Origin: Adiantum capillus-veneris
Lineage: Eukaryota > Streptophyta > Polypodiopsida > Polypodiales > Pteridaceae
DNA length: 64,000 nucleotides
NCBI GenBank assembly: GCA_014529385.2
Contig: CM043969.1
Coordinates: 67,094,676-67,158,675, forward strand
Direction: 5' to 3'
Shown: positions 1 to 9,900 of the stretch, piece after piece
Numbering within the stretch: position 1 is the first letter of the stretch
Layout: each line of letters starts with the position of its first letter
Position numbers and translations under genes: made by a program
Notes under the pieces: generated by a model
Database searches by the model: none
Told to the model about the DNA's origin: nothing
Seen by the model: only the letters and a program-made list of their open reading frames with translations

Positions 1-395
1 ATATCATCCCTTTCTCTAAAAACTCATTCACTTGCAACATAATCTCCTCTTATTGAGCAAGAAAGACTCTATATGGTGGCTTGCTGGGCAACAAGTTATC
101 TAGAATAAGCTCAATCATTTGGTCGTATTATTCTTTAGCAACATTACTTTGCACATGAATTTGAAGCTTTCCAATCAAGGGAGGACTGGTGGGCTATCAA
201 AAGCATCATCAAGTTCAATTATAAGATCAATTTCATGTGCATGTTTACCCAACTTGCTAGCTAAATCCTTAGAGATGAAGTTGTGGTTGGAGCATGGATC
301 CACGATTCTAATAAGATAAGGTGATCTTGGTCATGTAATTTTCCCCATACATAACATTGGCATGATACATCATCTTCTTTTTCCTTATCTTTTTC
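1..395 (-). pseudogene. Ty3/gypsy chromovirus-like protease-RT linker fragment
   Basis: Read on the minus strand this gives the retropepsin region of a Ty3/gypsy polyprotein: a run like ILDPCSNHNFISKDLASKLG, where the usual motif is D-[TS]-G-[AS]-T-H-x-F-I, followed by HAHEIDF. It is the mirror copy of 36650-37030, which continues into reverse transcriptase. The catalytic triplet is altered (D-P-C in the right copy; the left also lacks an intact D-S-G) and frames are short, so it is dead. It is cut by the window edge. Homology to the chromovirus-type Ty3 group is inferred from the neighbouring RT in the right copy. Confidence 0.7.
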
Positions 396-594
396 CCTTC
401 TTTTGTTGCGTCCTTTAAGAATCAAGAAAAGGCTTCAGATACCCTCACCCATGGTGAGAGTTCCACCTATGAATAGAGGAGTGGAACATAACAATACATC
501 CTTCCAAATGACTAGTCTTTGGAGACTTTTTGCATGCTCAATAATGACAAAACCATAAGTATCCTCCAAAAAGGTGCATTATTAAGACAAGGGC

Positions 595-628
<34 letters not shown>

Positions 629-1090
629 CGCGCGGGGGTCTCTAGTGCAATTAGAAACCGATAGTACACACCTTTGTGGAATATCTTTGGAGCATTTCCT
701 TCTTCAACAAGAGGGAAAAATGATACCAATGTAAAGACTCTGCTCAATTTAACTTATGGAAATTATGATTTGTATCAACAATAGCATCATGTGTAGCATA
801 ACAGTTGACATGGGCGAACACAAGGGCACAAAATTGAAAGAACAAAACACCATACAAAGGATCTTCCACTTGGGGAGAGATTATATAAACATCATGAGCA
901 TCTTCTCTATGTAAACTCGATTAAGATGGCTTTGGAACTTCAGGATCCGGCAAAATATATGCTCAAGAACTTTGCCAAGGATCACAAGGGAGTCCCACTC
1001 TTAAGGACTACAATGCTACATGAGCCAAGAGGAAGAAGAACCATGTCTTTGACATGGCCTACATGGAATCCTCTTCTTGGCCAAAAAGCC
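396..1090. other. Left-arm-specific block, no gene seen
   Basis: The corresponding part of the right arm (about 36505-36650) is only 150 bases and encodes a retroviral zinc knuckle, so this 0.7-kb block replaced or was inserted into that sequence. It contains a 32-base C run at 596-627 followed by CGCGCGCGGGGG, and a possible TATA-like ATTATATAAAC near 881. No convincing protein or terminal repeats were seen. Confidence 0.4.
596..627. repeat. Poly-C run (32 bases)
   Basis: An uninterrupted C tract, directly followed by CGCGCGCGGGGG. Homopolymer length is likely to be unreliable in the assembly. Proline- or glycine-rich frames across it are translation artefacts. Confidence 0.9.
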
Positions 1091-1800
1091 GAGGATCATA
1101 CCCTAATGACAATAGCATAGTAAGAAGCCATAGATGAGAAGAAAGAGAAGATAAATTTCCATAAGCCTATGGAGCTCCAAGGAGAACTCCTTGCTTGCCC
1201 TCCCTAGATTCCTTTTTGCCCTTCTTAAGGTCTTCTTCCCCCTAGCAAAAGGACTTTTGTTCCTTTGTAGGTAGTCACAAGGCAAGAGGACAGTTTCAGT
1301 AATTTGATCGAAACTCTCCTGTACGATCTTTAAATGGAGAACTTTCAAAAACAAAAGTTTCTTGTTAGGCTATTTTTAATGAGGCAACATGGATGCTTTT
1401 CTCAAAATAGATTTTCCCCTTGAGATATCGCAAAAATTATCTCAGTAGCTTTCTTTTATCTATTCTAGGAATACTTTTACTGTACTCCATTACTGTTTCC
1501 CCACATACCTGTTTGAAGCATGTGTGAATAGTGGGTGGAGGTGGCTCCCATGTCCCACCTTTTAGTTCTTTCCATAGCTTCAGATGCTCCTAAGTTTATT
1601 AATACAAATGGTCCTTGTTTGGCCATTTACACATAATGTCATTAAGCGGTTGAGAGATCCTGCGAGCTCGTTTCTTATTGCTTAAATCCTATGTGTTAAG
1701 TAGCATAAATGATTTTAGTTTTGTTCACTTTTATGTGCTAGTTAATGCCTAGGTTTGATTAAAGTTTTTGGCTTTCATTTGGTGCCTACTTGGGTGGCAA
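1091..1800 (+). other. Probable 3' non-coding region of the arm's Ty3 element
   Basis: Conserved in the right arm (about 34890-36500), including an 83-84 residue minus-strand frame at 1103-1354 whose counterpart is 36230-36484. The mirrored frame is conserved because the DNA is duplicated; I do not recognise the peptide. The stretch runs up to a polypurine tract, so I read it as the region upstream of an LTR. Confidence 0.45.
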
Positions 1801-1813
1801 ACAAGGGGAGGGG
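1801..1813 (+). promoter_or_regulatory. Polypurine tract of a Ty3 element
   Basis: ACAAGGGGAGGGG lies directly before TGTTGGAGCTCACACC. A purine run abutting TG is the plus-strand primer site at the start of a 3' LTR. The right arm has the mirror (pyrimidines after GGAGCTCCAACA, about 34865-34890). Confidence 0.6.
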
Positions 1814-1988
1814 TGTTGGAGCTCACACCACAAGCTACATACATTAAAATCGTTGTGAGAGCACTTACCCACTCATCAATTTTGTTCATGCTTTTTGTAC
1901 ACATGTTTTATGCACTCATTTTAATTCATTAAGGGAGTTTTCACACATGCATACACTTCATAACACACACACTATGAATACACCCATT

Positions 1989-1991
<3 letters not shown>

Positions 1992-2047
<56 letters not shown>
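1992..2047. repeat. (AT)n microsatellite
   Basis: About 28 uninterrupted AT units between CATTAAC and GCACACACAT. The right arm carries only ATATAT at this place, so the expansion is arm-specific. Confidence 0.95.
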
Positions 2048-2054
<7 letters not shown>

Positions 2055-2177
2055 CATATCACTCATAAAAGCGCACACACGCACCACTTAATGAACACAT
2101 TTACTTGCATTGTACCACCAATACATACACAAGCACATTCACACATGCCCATGCATACACCGCATACATAAGGGTTA

Positions 2178-2578
2178 GGGTAAAACCCCCAACTCCACCT
2201 AAGAGAGGGAGCTTAGATCTCCGATCTCCGAGCCCAATTATAACCAGTCAATAGCTCATTTGATTCGCTTCGTTGAGAGTTTTACGAAAAAATTGATCTC
2301 AACTTTTTTGATGATCGGAACCGAAAGTTATAAATCTATTTATGCATTCCTGTGTAACAAAAATGGGTGTGAAAAAGAAGACACACCAACCCCAAAAGAA
2401 AGACATGGGTGCCAACAAAGGTTAAAGTCATCCATTGCCCAATGAAAAGGTTGCATTTCAAATAAAATGAACGTTGAGCATTCTTTTGAATTGCACAAAG
2501 TTGGTTCAGCTTTGTCTTATTATTGGGGGTGTCATTGTTCTTTCTTTGGGGGGTGGTTTTATATTGGCCCCTTTACCC
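2178..2578. mobile_element. 401-bp MITE-like element with TA target duplication
   Basis: The segment starts GGGTAAAA and ends TTTACCC (7-bp terminal inverted repeat) and is flanked by TA on both sides (2176-2177, 2579-2580). The right arm has the uninterrupted sequence AGGGTTAGTGTAAGG (reverse-complemented) at the same place: an empty site with a single TA. TA duplication suggests a Tc1/mariner-type non-autonomous element, though the terminal repeat is short. A 61-codon frame inside (2260-2445) is not recognisable. Confidence 0.75.
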
Positions 2579-2999
2579 TAGTGTAAAGCTAATCTGTGGG
2601 AAAACACTCCTTGAGAAACAAAAAAGAGGCTTGTTGCATTCTTACATTGTGTGGGAACGAGCTCTAAATGAGCTTTAGACTTATTCTTCTCTTAGCATGG
2701 GAATGACCTCTAATTAAACTTTGCTGTCTTTTTATGATGTACGTGAGAAGACCCGCTAAAGAAGGCTCATTGTTTTTTTTCATGTCATGTGGAAAGAAGC
2801 TCTAGTAAAGCAATGAAGTTTCGTTGCTCTGTGTGAGAACAAACCTTTAAAACAAAAATCAACAAATTTAAAAAAAGTGAAAACAGAAAAGAAACAAAAC
2901 AAAAAGAATGAAACAAAAGCATTAAAACAAAATAAACAAAAAAAAGCAAAACATAAACATAAACTGAAAACTAAATGAAAAGAAAAATGAAAAACAAAA

Positions 3000-3344
3000 G
3001 TTAGAGACAAAGCAAAACAAAGGCATTACACAAGAGAGAGATAGAGATAGCACATTTTTCAGGCCGGCATGCCTTCTGTCCATAGAGAGGAGAGAGTTTT
3101 TCATGTTGCCGTGCATAGAGAAGAGAGAGGAACTTTGCCCGTCAACTACATGAGAGAGAGAAGAGTGCGCTTGCCTGCACATCAAAAAGGAGAAAGATTT
3201 GGTTTTTTCTCAGCTTGAAACAAAAAGGGTGAGGGGGGTTGTCCCGTGCACGCTGTAGAAGAGCAAGAGAGGGAGCCTTTGGCTGCCTTTTGTCTAAAGA
3301 ACCAGAGAGAGAGAGAGAGAGTACGTGTCTTCAGCCTGTAGAGA

Positions 3345-3403
<59 letters not shown>

Positions 3404-3886
3404 TGCTCACCTACTGCGCATGAGAGAGAGGGAGTGTTTCAGCCTGCTGTCCACAGTGATAGAGGGCCTACCGGCCGTCGCTTGAATGAAAGAGTGAGAG
3501 AGCGTTGGATCCTGCAGCTGTCCAAAGAAGCAAGAATTCAGCCGCGTCAGAAAACCAGAGAGAGAGTGAGCTTCCTATACGCATTTGACTGAGAAGAGAG
3601 TGGGAGGGAGAGGCCGTCGCCTGCGTACACATTAAAGAGTAGGTTGAGTAGGTGTTGACTCACGCTTTGATTGAGGGAAAGAAAAAGAACTTATTTCATT
3701 AAAAAGGAAACGGTTGGTAGTTTTATTTTAAAACCTTTTTTCTTTCAAAGGACCTTGAACAAAACCCATTCCCACCTCTCACGAAATAATTTTGCCCGCA
3801 TAGCCCAAGAAAGAGTGAAAGAGAAAGAGTCTTTTCTTTCAAATTCAAAACAATAGAGAGAGAGTGACTAGTGCAGCCCATGCTCA

Positions 3887-3936
<50 letters not shown>

Positions 3937-4135
3937 CATCCTCCAGCTTGTAGTCGCGCGCATCAAGAAGAGATAGAAAGAGTCTTTCATATAAAAGCTT
4001 GCAACAATGTTGGAAATAAAACGATGGAGAGAGAGAGTGATTGCCATAGCTTGGAGTCATGCACACAAGAGAAAGAGAGGTCTTGGAGCCCGCTTTCAAT
4101 TGCAGAGAGAGAAAAGAGAGAGACCTCTGGTGTTC

Positions 4136-4196
<61 letters not shown>

Positions 4197-4720
4197 GAGG
4201 CTAAGAGAGAGAAAAAAAGTAAGGCTGGGTGGAAAAGTCTTTTGAAGGCAGGAGGATTTAAAAAAGTGTTCACCATTCAAATTTGAGAAAGGACTTGCTT
4301 TTGTAAACATAAAAAAATACAACTAAAGTTTGAAAGGGTTTTGCTGTCTTCTCACTTTTTTGGTGAGAAGGATTTTCCTAAAGTTGAACAAGTTCTTGGC
4401 TTAGCCGAACCTACCTTTCTCGAGTCTTGTTCTGTGCAGGAAGAAAATAGTAGAGGGAGAGAGAGATTAGCTCGCAGCTTGCACAGTGAAGAAAGGGAGC
4501 TGCCTGCATACCTACAGTAGAGAGCACTAGTGAGAGGGCTTGGAAGCCCGCAAAGTGAAGGGAGTGAGGGAGAGAAGGAGGCCCGTGGCTTGTAGAAATA
4601 GAGAGAGAGTGAGCCTCTTGCAAAGATTAAGCAAGAGAGAGAGAGAGAAAAATTTATCGTCGCCAACTGAAAACAAAAGAGAGAGAGAGAGTGAGATGTA
4701 TGCAACTTCTGCACCTAGAG
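3000..4720. repeat. GA-rich LTR block with several (GA)n arrays
   Basis: Long pure GA runs at about 3346-3401, 3889-3932 and 4137-4193, embedded in purine-rich sequence with scattered GAGAGA. The right arm has the CT mirror at 32880-34060, so the GA-rich character belonged to the duplicated LTR before duplication. Arg-Glu and Leu-Ser repeat frames across it are artefacts. Confidence 0.85.
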
Positions 4721-4919
4721 GGGATTCTTTCCAAAACTTGTTCCCATGGGTCCTCGACTCTGCCCATGTTGTGAAGGGGAGATGGCTTGTTTGCTGAAGC
4801 CGTGGCCCGTGGCTTGAGTGAAAGGGAGGGAGAGCTTGTGTGTCGAAGCTCGTTGCCAGTTGCAGTGAAATATTTTATTTTTTTTAAAAAAAAGAGAAAA
4901 AGGAAAAAGAAACCCTTCT

Positions 4920-5040
4920 CCTAAACCGGTTTTCCCTTAACAAATTAAGCCCCTACCGGTTTTTATAACTAAATCGGCATAAATTCAATCCGTTTTTTTT
5001 TTCAAGGCTACCTTCAATCGTGACCGGTTTTTGGAATCGT
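4920..5040 (+). promoter_or_regulatory. Cluster of ACCGGTTTT-like motifs in the Ty3 leader/LTR
   Basis: AACCGGTTTT (about 4924), ACCGGTTTTT (about 4954), ATCCGTTTTT (about 4988) and ACCGGTTTTT (about 5021) occur within 110 bases at roughly 30-base spacing. The cluster is retained in the right arm (about 30290-30400). Repeated short motifs in an LTR are often transcription-factor sites; that role is inferred. Confidence 0.4.
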
Positions 5041-5484
5041 GGTCGATTCCTTTTACAGTAAAGGACAACTGTTGTGCTCACATCGCCCGACAGACGCAAA
5101 AAATTTATTGAAAAAAAAAAGCCTTGTTCCCACGGCCTAGTGCTCGGGAAACCTGGTTTTTTTGAAGAGGATTATTTACCTTCTCCCGTAAATTTGAGCG
5201 GACTTTTACCAAAGTTGAACAAGTTTGTGGCTAAGTCGAATTTATCTTTTCCCAAACCTCGTTCCCACTGCTATTGGGGTTCGAAACAAAAGCGTGTGGC
5301 TAGGTGTGAGGCTCGCTCGAGCATTGCTTGGGGAGGGGTGATTCATGCCCTCACGACATAAGTACAAGACCGCCTTTTTGCTTTTAAAGCATTGCGCTTC
5401 AAACTCCACTGAATGAGAAGAGTGTTTTACACTCAAACAAAACAAAACAAAACAAAAGCCTCACTAAATCAATCCATCTCGCAC

Positions 5485-6714
5485 ATGCAGCTGCGATCCA
5501 GACGTCAATTTGGAATCATTATAGGGTTAAAAGAAGCATCTAGGGTGCTTACCCAAAGCAGTAGCACTCCGTCCATAGGAAATCTTGACAATATTGTTGA
5601 GGACTCTTATGATTCCCAGTCAGAGATGATCTCAAGAACCTCAAGTAGGGTATCCATGGACCACAAGGAATCACGAGACATCCATCCGCAAGCCTCTACG
5701 TCCACTCGTCCCATCTCTATTAATCCATTTGAAACTCACGGCGACGAGGGACTTGCTTTCAATACCAAACTTCAATCCGTGTACGCCAATGCTCAAGGTG
5801 TGGAGATTTTTAAAGACCCACTGCAACGCTACGTGGTTAAAATAGCCGACATAGTATAAGACCTTGACAAGGCACCTTGGGTCAACGATCAAGGAAGCAT
5901 TACATGGGTAGAGACGGTGCATGTTATGAGATAATTGCATACCCTAAAATTATGGGTAGGATGGGAGAATTTCATCCAAGAGGAAACATAGACCTAACTG
6001 AACCATATAGAGGAGCAGCTACTACAAGAGAAGGTCTACCCCTAAACCCTAACTTGCCTAGCACATCCAACCTCCTGAATACTCACTCAAGTGTGGAGGA
6101 TCTGCTATTCAATGATACGCACTTGAACGACAAGAGGAACAACAAGGAGAAATTGATGTCGATACATCCAACAACCATTGGGAAATATTACGAGAGATTT
6201 TGGTGTCCACGGTGTTCCAAGATGACTCAATTAAAGAGGTCTATTAAGACGTTGGGAAGCATACTACACCACGACTAGATTACCTCGCCTAGAGCTTCCA
6301 TTGGTGCATAAGGTACTGATAGAGAAACAAGCAGGGAATAGGATCCGCATCAGTGACAAATGGGGAAATGAATATAGAATGCTAGATTGGCTTGAGGTTA
6401 GAGAGCTCTCATGGCATGGACAACCTCTGTTCATGGATGTGCCTACACGAGCTACCACCCGACTAGAAGAGACAGCCTTGCACGAAGAAACACCCGCACA
6501 CACAATGAGAGGCTTCACCAGGATGGGGCCAGTACCTTCAGAAAGAACAACAGCTAGGGGACCTGCATTTCCCATTGAGCCTACTCCTATGACTGCAGGG
6601 GTAGCTACAGTTTGGACGCAACCTATTAGAGAACCCCTCATAACAATGGGATCTAGAGAGGAAGAGGCCGGGATACACACAGAAGACATGATGACGAGTA
6701 CTCAAGAAAAGTGA
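5485..6714 (+). pseudogene. Ty3/gypsy pre-gag N-terminal region
   Basis: The frame opens M-Q-L-R-S-R-R-Q-F-G, closely like M-N-L-R-S-G-R-V-L-G at 46926, which marks the polyprotein start of this lineage. It runs about 400 codons before the gag core. It is broken by frameshifts: about 5855 (a 25-base insertion not present in the right arm) and about 6280. Two stretches have a D-x-x-G-x-x-Y pattern: around 5900-5940 (MGRDGACYEI) and 6350-6400 (ISDKWGNEYRML). The latter resembles the repeated domain of the 57379-60312 frame. I do not recognise a named family for this region. Confidence 0.65.
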
Positions 6715-7230
6715 GACTATCTACGTTGCAAAATCTAGTCAAAGAGTATGACGGATCAGGTGATCCTTATGACCACATTGCTGCCTTCAGCAAGCTGTAC
6801 ATGCAGAGCAAGTGACTAACAAGCACACATAGATCAAGGGTTTCCGACTAACTCTTGAAGGAAAAGCACTATCATGGTTTCAAACCCTGGAAGCGAGTGT
6901 AAAAGCCACTCCACGAAGCCTAGAGGAGGACTTTGTAGCGGCATTCACCAAAATTGGTATCCAACATGATGCAGTCGCAAAGATATACTCCCTCAAACAA
7001 GATGAGTACGAGAGCATTAGGGATTGTGTAAATCGGTTGAAGCAGTAAATTACTTGTTTCCCGAAAGATGAAAAACGGAGTCAGGGTCATCTTATATGTC
7101 TCTTCTTAAAGGGGCTTCAAAACACGACATTACATACACACTTGTACGCCATGAAGCATAACAATTTCAATGTGTGTTGCCTTGATGCAATGAACTTTGA
7201 CGACAATTGTGATATGTTAGGCACACACAT
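6715..7230 (+). pseudogene. Ty3/gypsy gag core (Retrotrans_gag-like)
   Basis: Translation gives LVKEYDGSGDPYDHIAAFSK, then GFRLTLEGKALSWFQTL, then EDFVAAFTKIGIQHDAVAK: the order and spacing of the plant Ty3 gag domain (an F/Y-x-G-x-x-D-P start and a central A-x-x-W-F). Stop codons and frame changes at about 6812 and 7045 inactivate it. Gag would form the virus-like particle. It continues from the pre-gag region and leads into the zinc knuckles. Confidence 0.8.
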
Positions 7231-7302
7231 TGATGATAAAAAGAGCTCCGGACACGGTTCATGCTCCACCACTATACCACCAGCAAGGGATATGGACCTT
7301 GA

Positions 7303-7740
7303 GTGAGTGGCGGAATTAGGTTTGTACAGATGTATCGTCCAGCTTACAGACCTCAACAACCATACGTTAGACCTATGCCTATACAAACTCATCTATGTGG
7401 GGGATGTGGAGGAGAGCATCGAATAGAAGACTGTCCTTGCTTTGCTCCTCTGCTCAACAACCATCCGACAAAGAAGTGGTGCCAAGCCTGTAACTAGAAC
7501 TACACCCATACTACCCAGGAGTGCACGCACATTGCTAGATTAAAGAGAGAAAGAGAGCAACATGTTGCCCAATCTTCATACTAGGCAAGACAGCCAATGG
7601 CTAACTATGAGAGAAATCTAGTAGCTCAAGAACAGGCACGACCTATGCTAGGTGCTCAACCTCCCCCACCAGGGACCGCACTTGTGTGACTAGTGGACTA
7701 TGAGGGAGCAAACATGGGCAAGGATCTTGTGAGCGTTTAG
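7303..7740 (+). pseudogene. Ty3/gypsy nucleocapsid zinc knuckles
   Basis: Two Cys/His boxes are visible: CGGCGGEHRIEDC (C-x2-C-x3-H-x4-C) and CQACN-stop-NYTHTTQEC (C-x2-C-x4-H-x4-C, interrupted by a TAG at about 7495). They would bind the element's RNA. Downstream, YFIEDEYPSYPLIELEIP leads toward the protease. Several stops are present. Confidence 0.7.
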
Positions 7741-7879
7741 CCATACTTCATAGAAGATGAGTACCCATCATACCCTTTGATAGAACTGGAGATCCCTGTG
7801 CTCGAGAACCTAGTTCCTTGATGTTGTTAGGGAGCAATCAAATCAAACCTCCAGGATATCCAAGACCTTGCATCAGTTT

Positions 7880-8200
7880 AGGCATAGAGCTGCAACTCTA
7901 TGCCAGTCTCATAAAAGAGTCCATAATCCAAGGTAGCACTCACATAGCACAATGTGCACCTCACCACATCCAAATGTGGCTTCCAAGGAAGGTGCATAAA
8001 CTCGCTCTCCAAGCCAACTACATAACTCAAATCTGGTATTGAGATAGCCAAGTAGATCAAGCTACCCACAAACTTCTGATACACGATAACATCCTCAAGC
8101 ACTTGAGCCTCATCATCCCTCAACTTCAAATTTTGATGTAAGGGCATAACAATAGGCTTACATATTTGGATAACATATTCAATGCATATTGTCTATGTGA
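7880..8200 (-). pseudogene. Copia RT/RNase H fragment inserted in the Ty3 frame
   Basis: The minus strand reads YQKFVGSLIYLAISIPDLSY followed by a HLDVVRCTLCYV-like stretch and LDYGLFYETG. This is the C-terminal RT to RNase H connection of Ty1/copia elements (consensus Y-R-x-L-V-G-x-L-x-Y-L-x-x-T-R-P-D-I). It lies opposite to and inside the Ty3 frame, with no LTRs, so it is an isolated fragment. It ends abruptly at ELQLYA, where DADWAG would follow. Confidence 0.75.
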
Positions 8201-8259
8201 AAACCATATGCCTTCTATCGTGTTGTGCATACAATCTCAATAGAAGGAGTCCAAATGTC

Positions 8260-8960
8260 AAACTTCATAAATGGCAGTCATCTCAAACGTTATGAAGGAC
8301 CAATGACAAATGAACTGCTACAACAACTTCATTAGTCGAAGACATACAAAGAAGGTCAGCGATTGTTCAAAGAACAAGCTCAATTGGAGGTGAAAGAAAG
8401 AAGAAAGCACATGTAGAAATACAAGCACCCATGGATCTTAACTGTCTCATGCATAGAAGAAGAGGGGAGTAGTGAACCACAGTTCATACCACCATTTACA
8501 CTTCACCTCCAACTTGTCATGATTAGTCAAGTGCATTGGACTACCGCTTTAATCAATTCAAGAGTAGGCTGTAATGCTCTATCTCTTGAGACATGGGAGT
8601 CATTAGGAAAACCAGCACTAGAACCTAGTTAGCTCACTTTGCGTAGCTTTTCCAGAACTCAAACTCCAAGCTTAGGTAAAATTTTCCTAAAGACCTATGT
8701 AAAAACAGAGGCCATGCATGTAAGTTTTTATGTGGCTTATAAAGATCACCTTGGATTTGAAGTTTTGTTAGGACGATCATGGATGAGCTCAACCAGCTAC
8801 CAAATCAAATTGGCAACTCGAAGCTATACGCTTGAGGTAAACTTTGTACACCTTATAGGCAAAAGTGTTGAAATGGACGACATGCCAAATCCCAACAACT
8901 CTACCCCACATCTAACGTGAGCCTTAGAACTAGCTACCACCAGTACGACACAAGGACTTG
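8260..8960 (+). pseudogene. Ty3/gypsy protease-like domain with degenerate active site
   Basis: Reads ALINSRVGCNALSLETWESL, then a stop at about 8630, then SFSRTQTPSLGKIFLK and a VLLGRSWM motif. This is the retropepsin layout (active-site turn, then a hydrophobic-hydrophobic-G-R-x-W motif), but the D-[ST]-G triplet reads N-S-R, so catalysis would be lost. A homologous domain is at 22441-22795, also lacking an obvious D-S-G. Confidence 0.55.
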
Positions 8961-9687
8961 AGCTTGGAACAATTTCATGGAGAGAAAATTTCATGAACCT
9001 ACAAAAATCATGGAAGGTTTCAACTTCCTCACTTTAGAGTTAAGGCTATGGCAAGGGAGTCACGACCACTTCAATGTTTTGTACCCAAAGCTGCTTATCA
9101 ACAACTCCCAACCACTCTACTCCAAAATACAAAATTCTGTGCATGCAACCACCCAGATAAGCCAATGAAGCAAAACCACGCTCTGCAATGGCTTCTAAAA
9201 AAATAGACCGAAAGCTGCAAAAACATTACCTGTTGAGCCACTTCAATTCTTTTCTCACCACTTACACATCACACAGAAGTGGGTTTCCAAGGCCACACTA
9301 AAAACCCAAGGATAATATGATGGAAACAACAAAATTTGGATTGCAAAGTTGCCCTGCATGACGCCTAAACTTTCACTAAGCTCAATCATGGGAACTACCC
9401 ATCCCATTCCAAAGAAAAACTTTCCCAACCCAAAGCAAGACAACACTCAACACAAATGGATCGTTCCAGCATACTCCAAGGAAACAACATACAAAGTTTC
9501 AGAAGCTATACATACTACACAATACCAACTTCTACAGAACAAGAATCCAGTCACTTCCTCACAAAGAAGGACTATTCAAGCCAAAGCATCACTATTACAG
9601 TAGCTATTGTCTCACTCAATAACCTCTGAGACAGTCATCAATACGTTCTCTAAACAAGAGTACTTCATAAAAGAATGTCAGAGTCAG
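8961..9687 (+). pseudogene. Decayed Ty3 polyprotein tail, function not recognised
   Basis: An open stretch at 9349-9603 reads PKKNFPNPKQDN, KWIVPAYSKETTYKV and so on. The K-W-I-V-P pattern faintly resembles QWVPRK/RWVPKK segments at about 23800 and 25275. No RT is visible before the copia insertion; the frame continues for a few codons after it (ASQKALQG, about 15250). Confidence 0.35.
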
Positions 9688-9692
9688 GCTCT
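9688..9692 (+). repeat. 5-bp target site duplication, left (GCTCT)
   Basis: GCTCT precedes the 5' LTR and is repeated exactly at 15246-15250 after the 3' LTR, marking an intact insertion. Confidence 0.95.
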
Positions 9693-9884
9693 TGTTGGGG
9701 TATAAAGCCCAATGTGGTCGCCCAGGTAAGTGGGCGGGCCGCCAGGTATGTACACATATTCTTTTGTAAAAACCTAATAAGAACTCACTATGCTCTACAC
9801 ATTACAGTAGAGCGAGTTCACCATATCGTCGTGCTCTTCTTCTCGCACTCTCTCTCGCGTCGCAGTTCCGCTCGTACTCCTTCA
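9693..9884 (+). repeat. Copia 5' LTR (192 bp)
   Basis: Begins TGTTGGGGTATAAAG and ends CTCCTTCA (TG...CA). It differs from the 3' LTR at three sites (GTGGGCGG/GTAGGCGG, CGCAGTT/CGCACTT, GCTCGTA/GCTTGTA). A CTCGCACTCTCTCTCG-like pyrimidine stretch lies near the end. Confidence 0.95.
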
Positions 9885-9886
9885 AC

Positions 9887-9900
9887 TGGTATCAGAGCTC
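9887..9900 (+). promoter_or_regulatory. Primer binding site, initiator tRNA-Met type
   Basis: TGGTATCAGAGCTC, two bases after the LTR. TGGTATCAGAGC is the standard plant copia site complementary to the 3' end of tRNA-iMet, which primes minus-strand synthesis. Confidence 0.95.

Larger units (their letters stand above)
1814..5484 (+). mobile_element. LTR plus leader of a Ty3/gypsy element (3' limit of LTR unresolved)
   Basis: It begins with TGTTGG after a polypurine tract and runs to the gag-pol start at 5485. It contains (AT)n, a nested small transposon, a GA-rich block at about 3000-4720 and a cluster of CCGGTTTT motifs. A segment around 4380-4440 (AAAGTTGAACAAGTT...) recurs at about 5211-5270, so part of the leader is internally duplicated. 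I could not locate a convincing tRNA primer site, so the LTR/leader boundary is open. Confidence 0.5.
1..6344 (+). repeat. Left arm of a large inverted duplication
   Basis: The reverse complement of 28992 to about 37030 matches this stretch in order: a chromovirus protease fragment, a 3' flank, a TGTTGG LTR start, GA-rich LTR, leader, and the start of a Ty3 gag-pol frame. In the coding part (about 5480-5600) I count roughly 9 differences in 120 bases; non-coding parts are more diverged. The match ends at about 6344, at the bases AATAGGATC. Left-specific blocks are 396-1090 and the small transposon at 2178-2578. The outer end lies beyond the window. Confidence 0.85.

Noticed and set aside
519-747. 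Proline- or glycine-rich peptides across the C run, and similar ones at 38254-38662
   Set aside because: Homopolymer and dinucleotide translation artefacts.
1103-1354. 83-residue conserved frame, mirrored at 36230-36484
   Set aside because: Conservation is explained by the inverted duplication of the DNA; the lengths differ and no motif or coding bias is evident.
2165-2190. Telomere-like AGGGTTAGGGT
   Set aside because: Only one and a half units; explained by the TA insertion site of the 401-bp element (AGGGTTA + GGGTAAA).
2780-3185. Phe-rich membrane-like peptides, and 34120-34356
   Set aside because: Translation of A/T-rich ACAAAA-type simple sequence in the LTR; reading frames are not conserved between arms.
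5242-5445. Small frames on both strands of the Ty3 leader (5074-5445, mirrored near 29950-30076)
   Set aside because: They lie in duplicated non-coding leader; similarity between arms is at DNA level and in no consistent frame.
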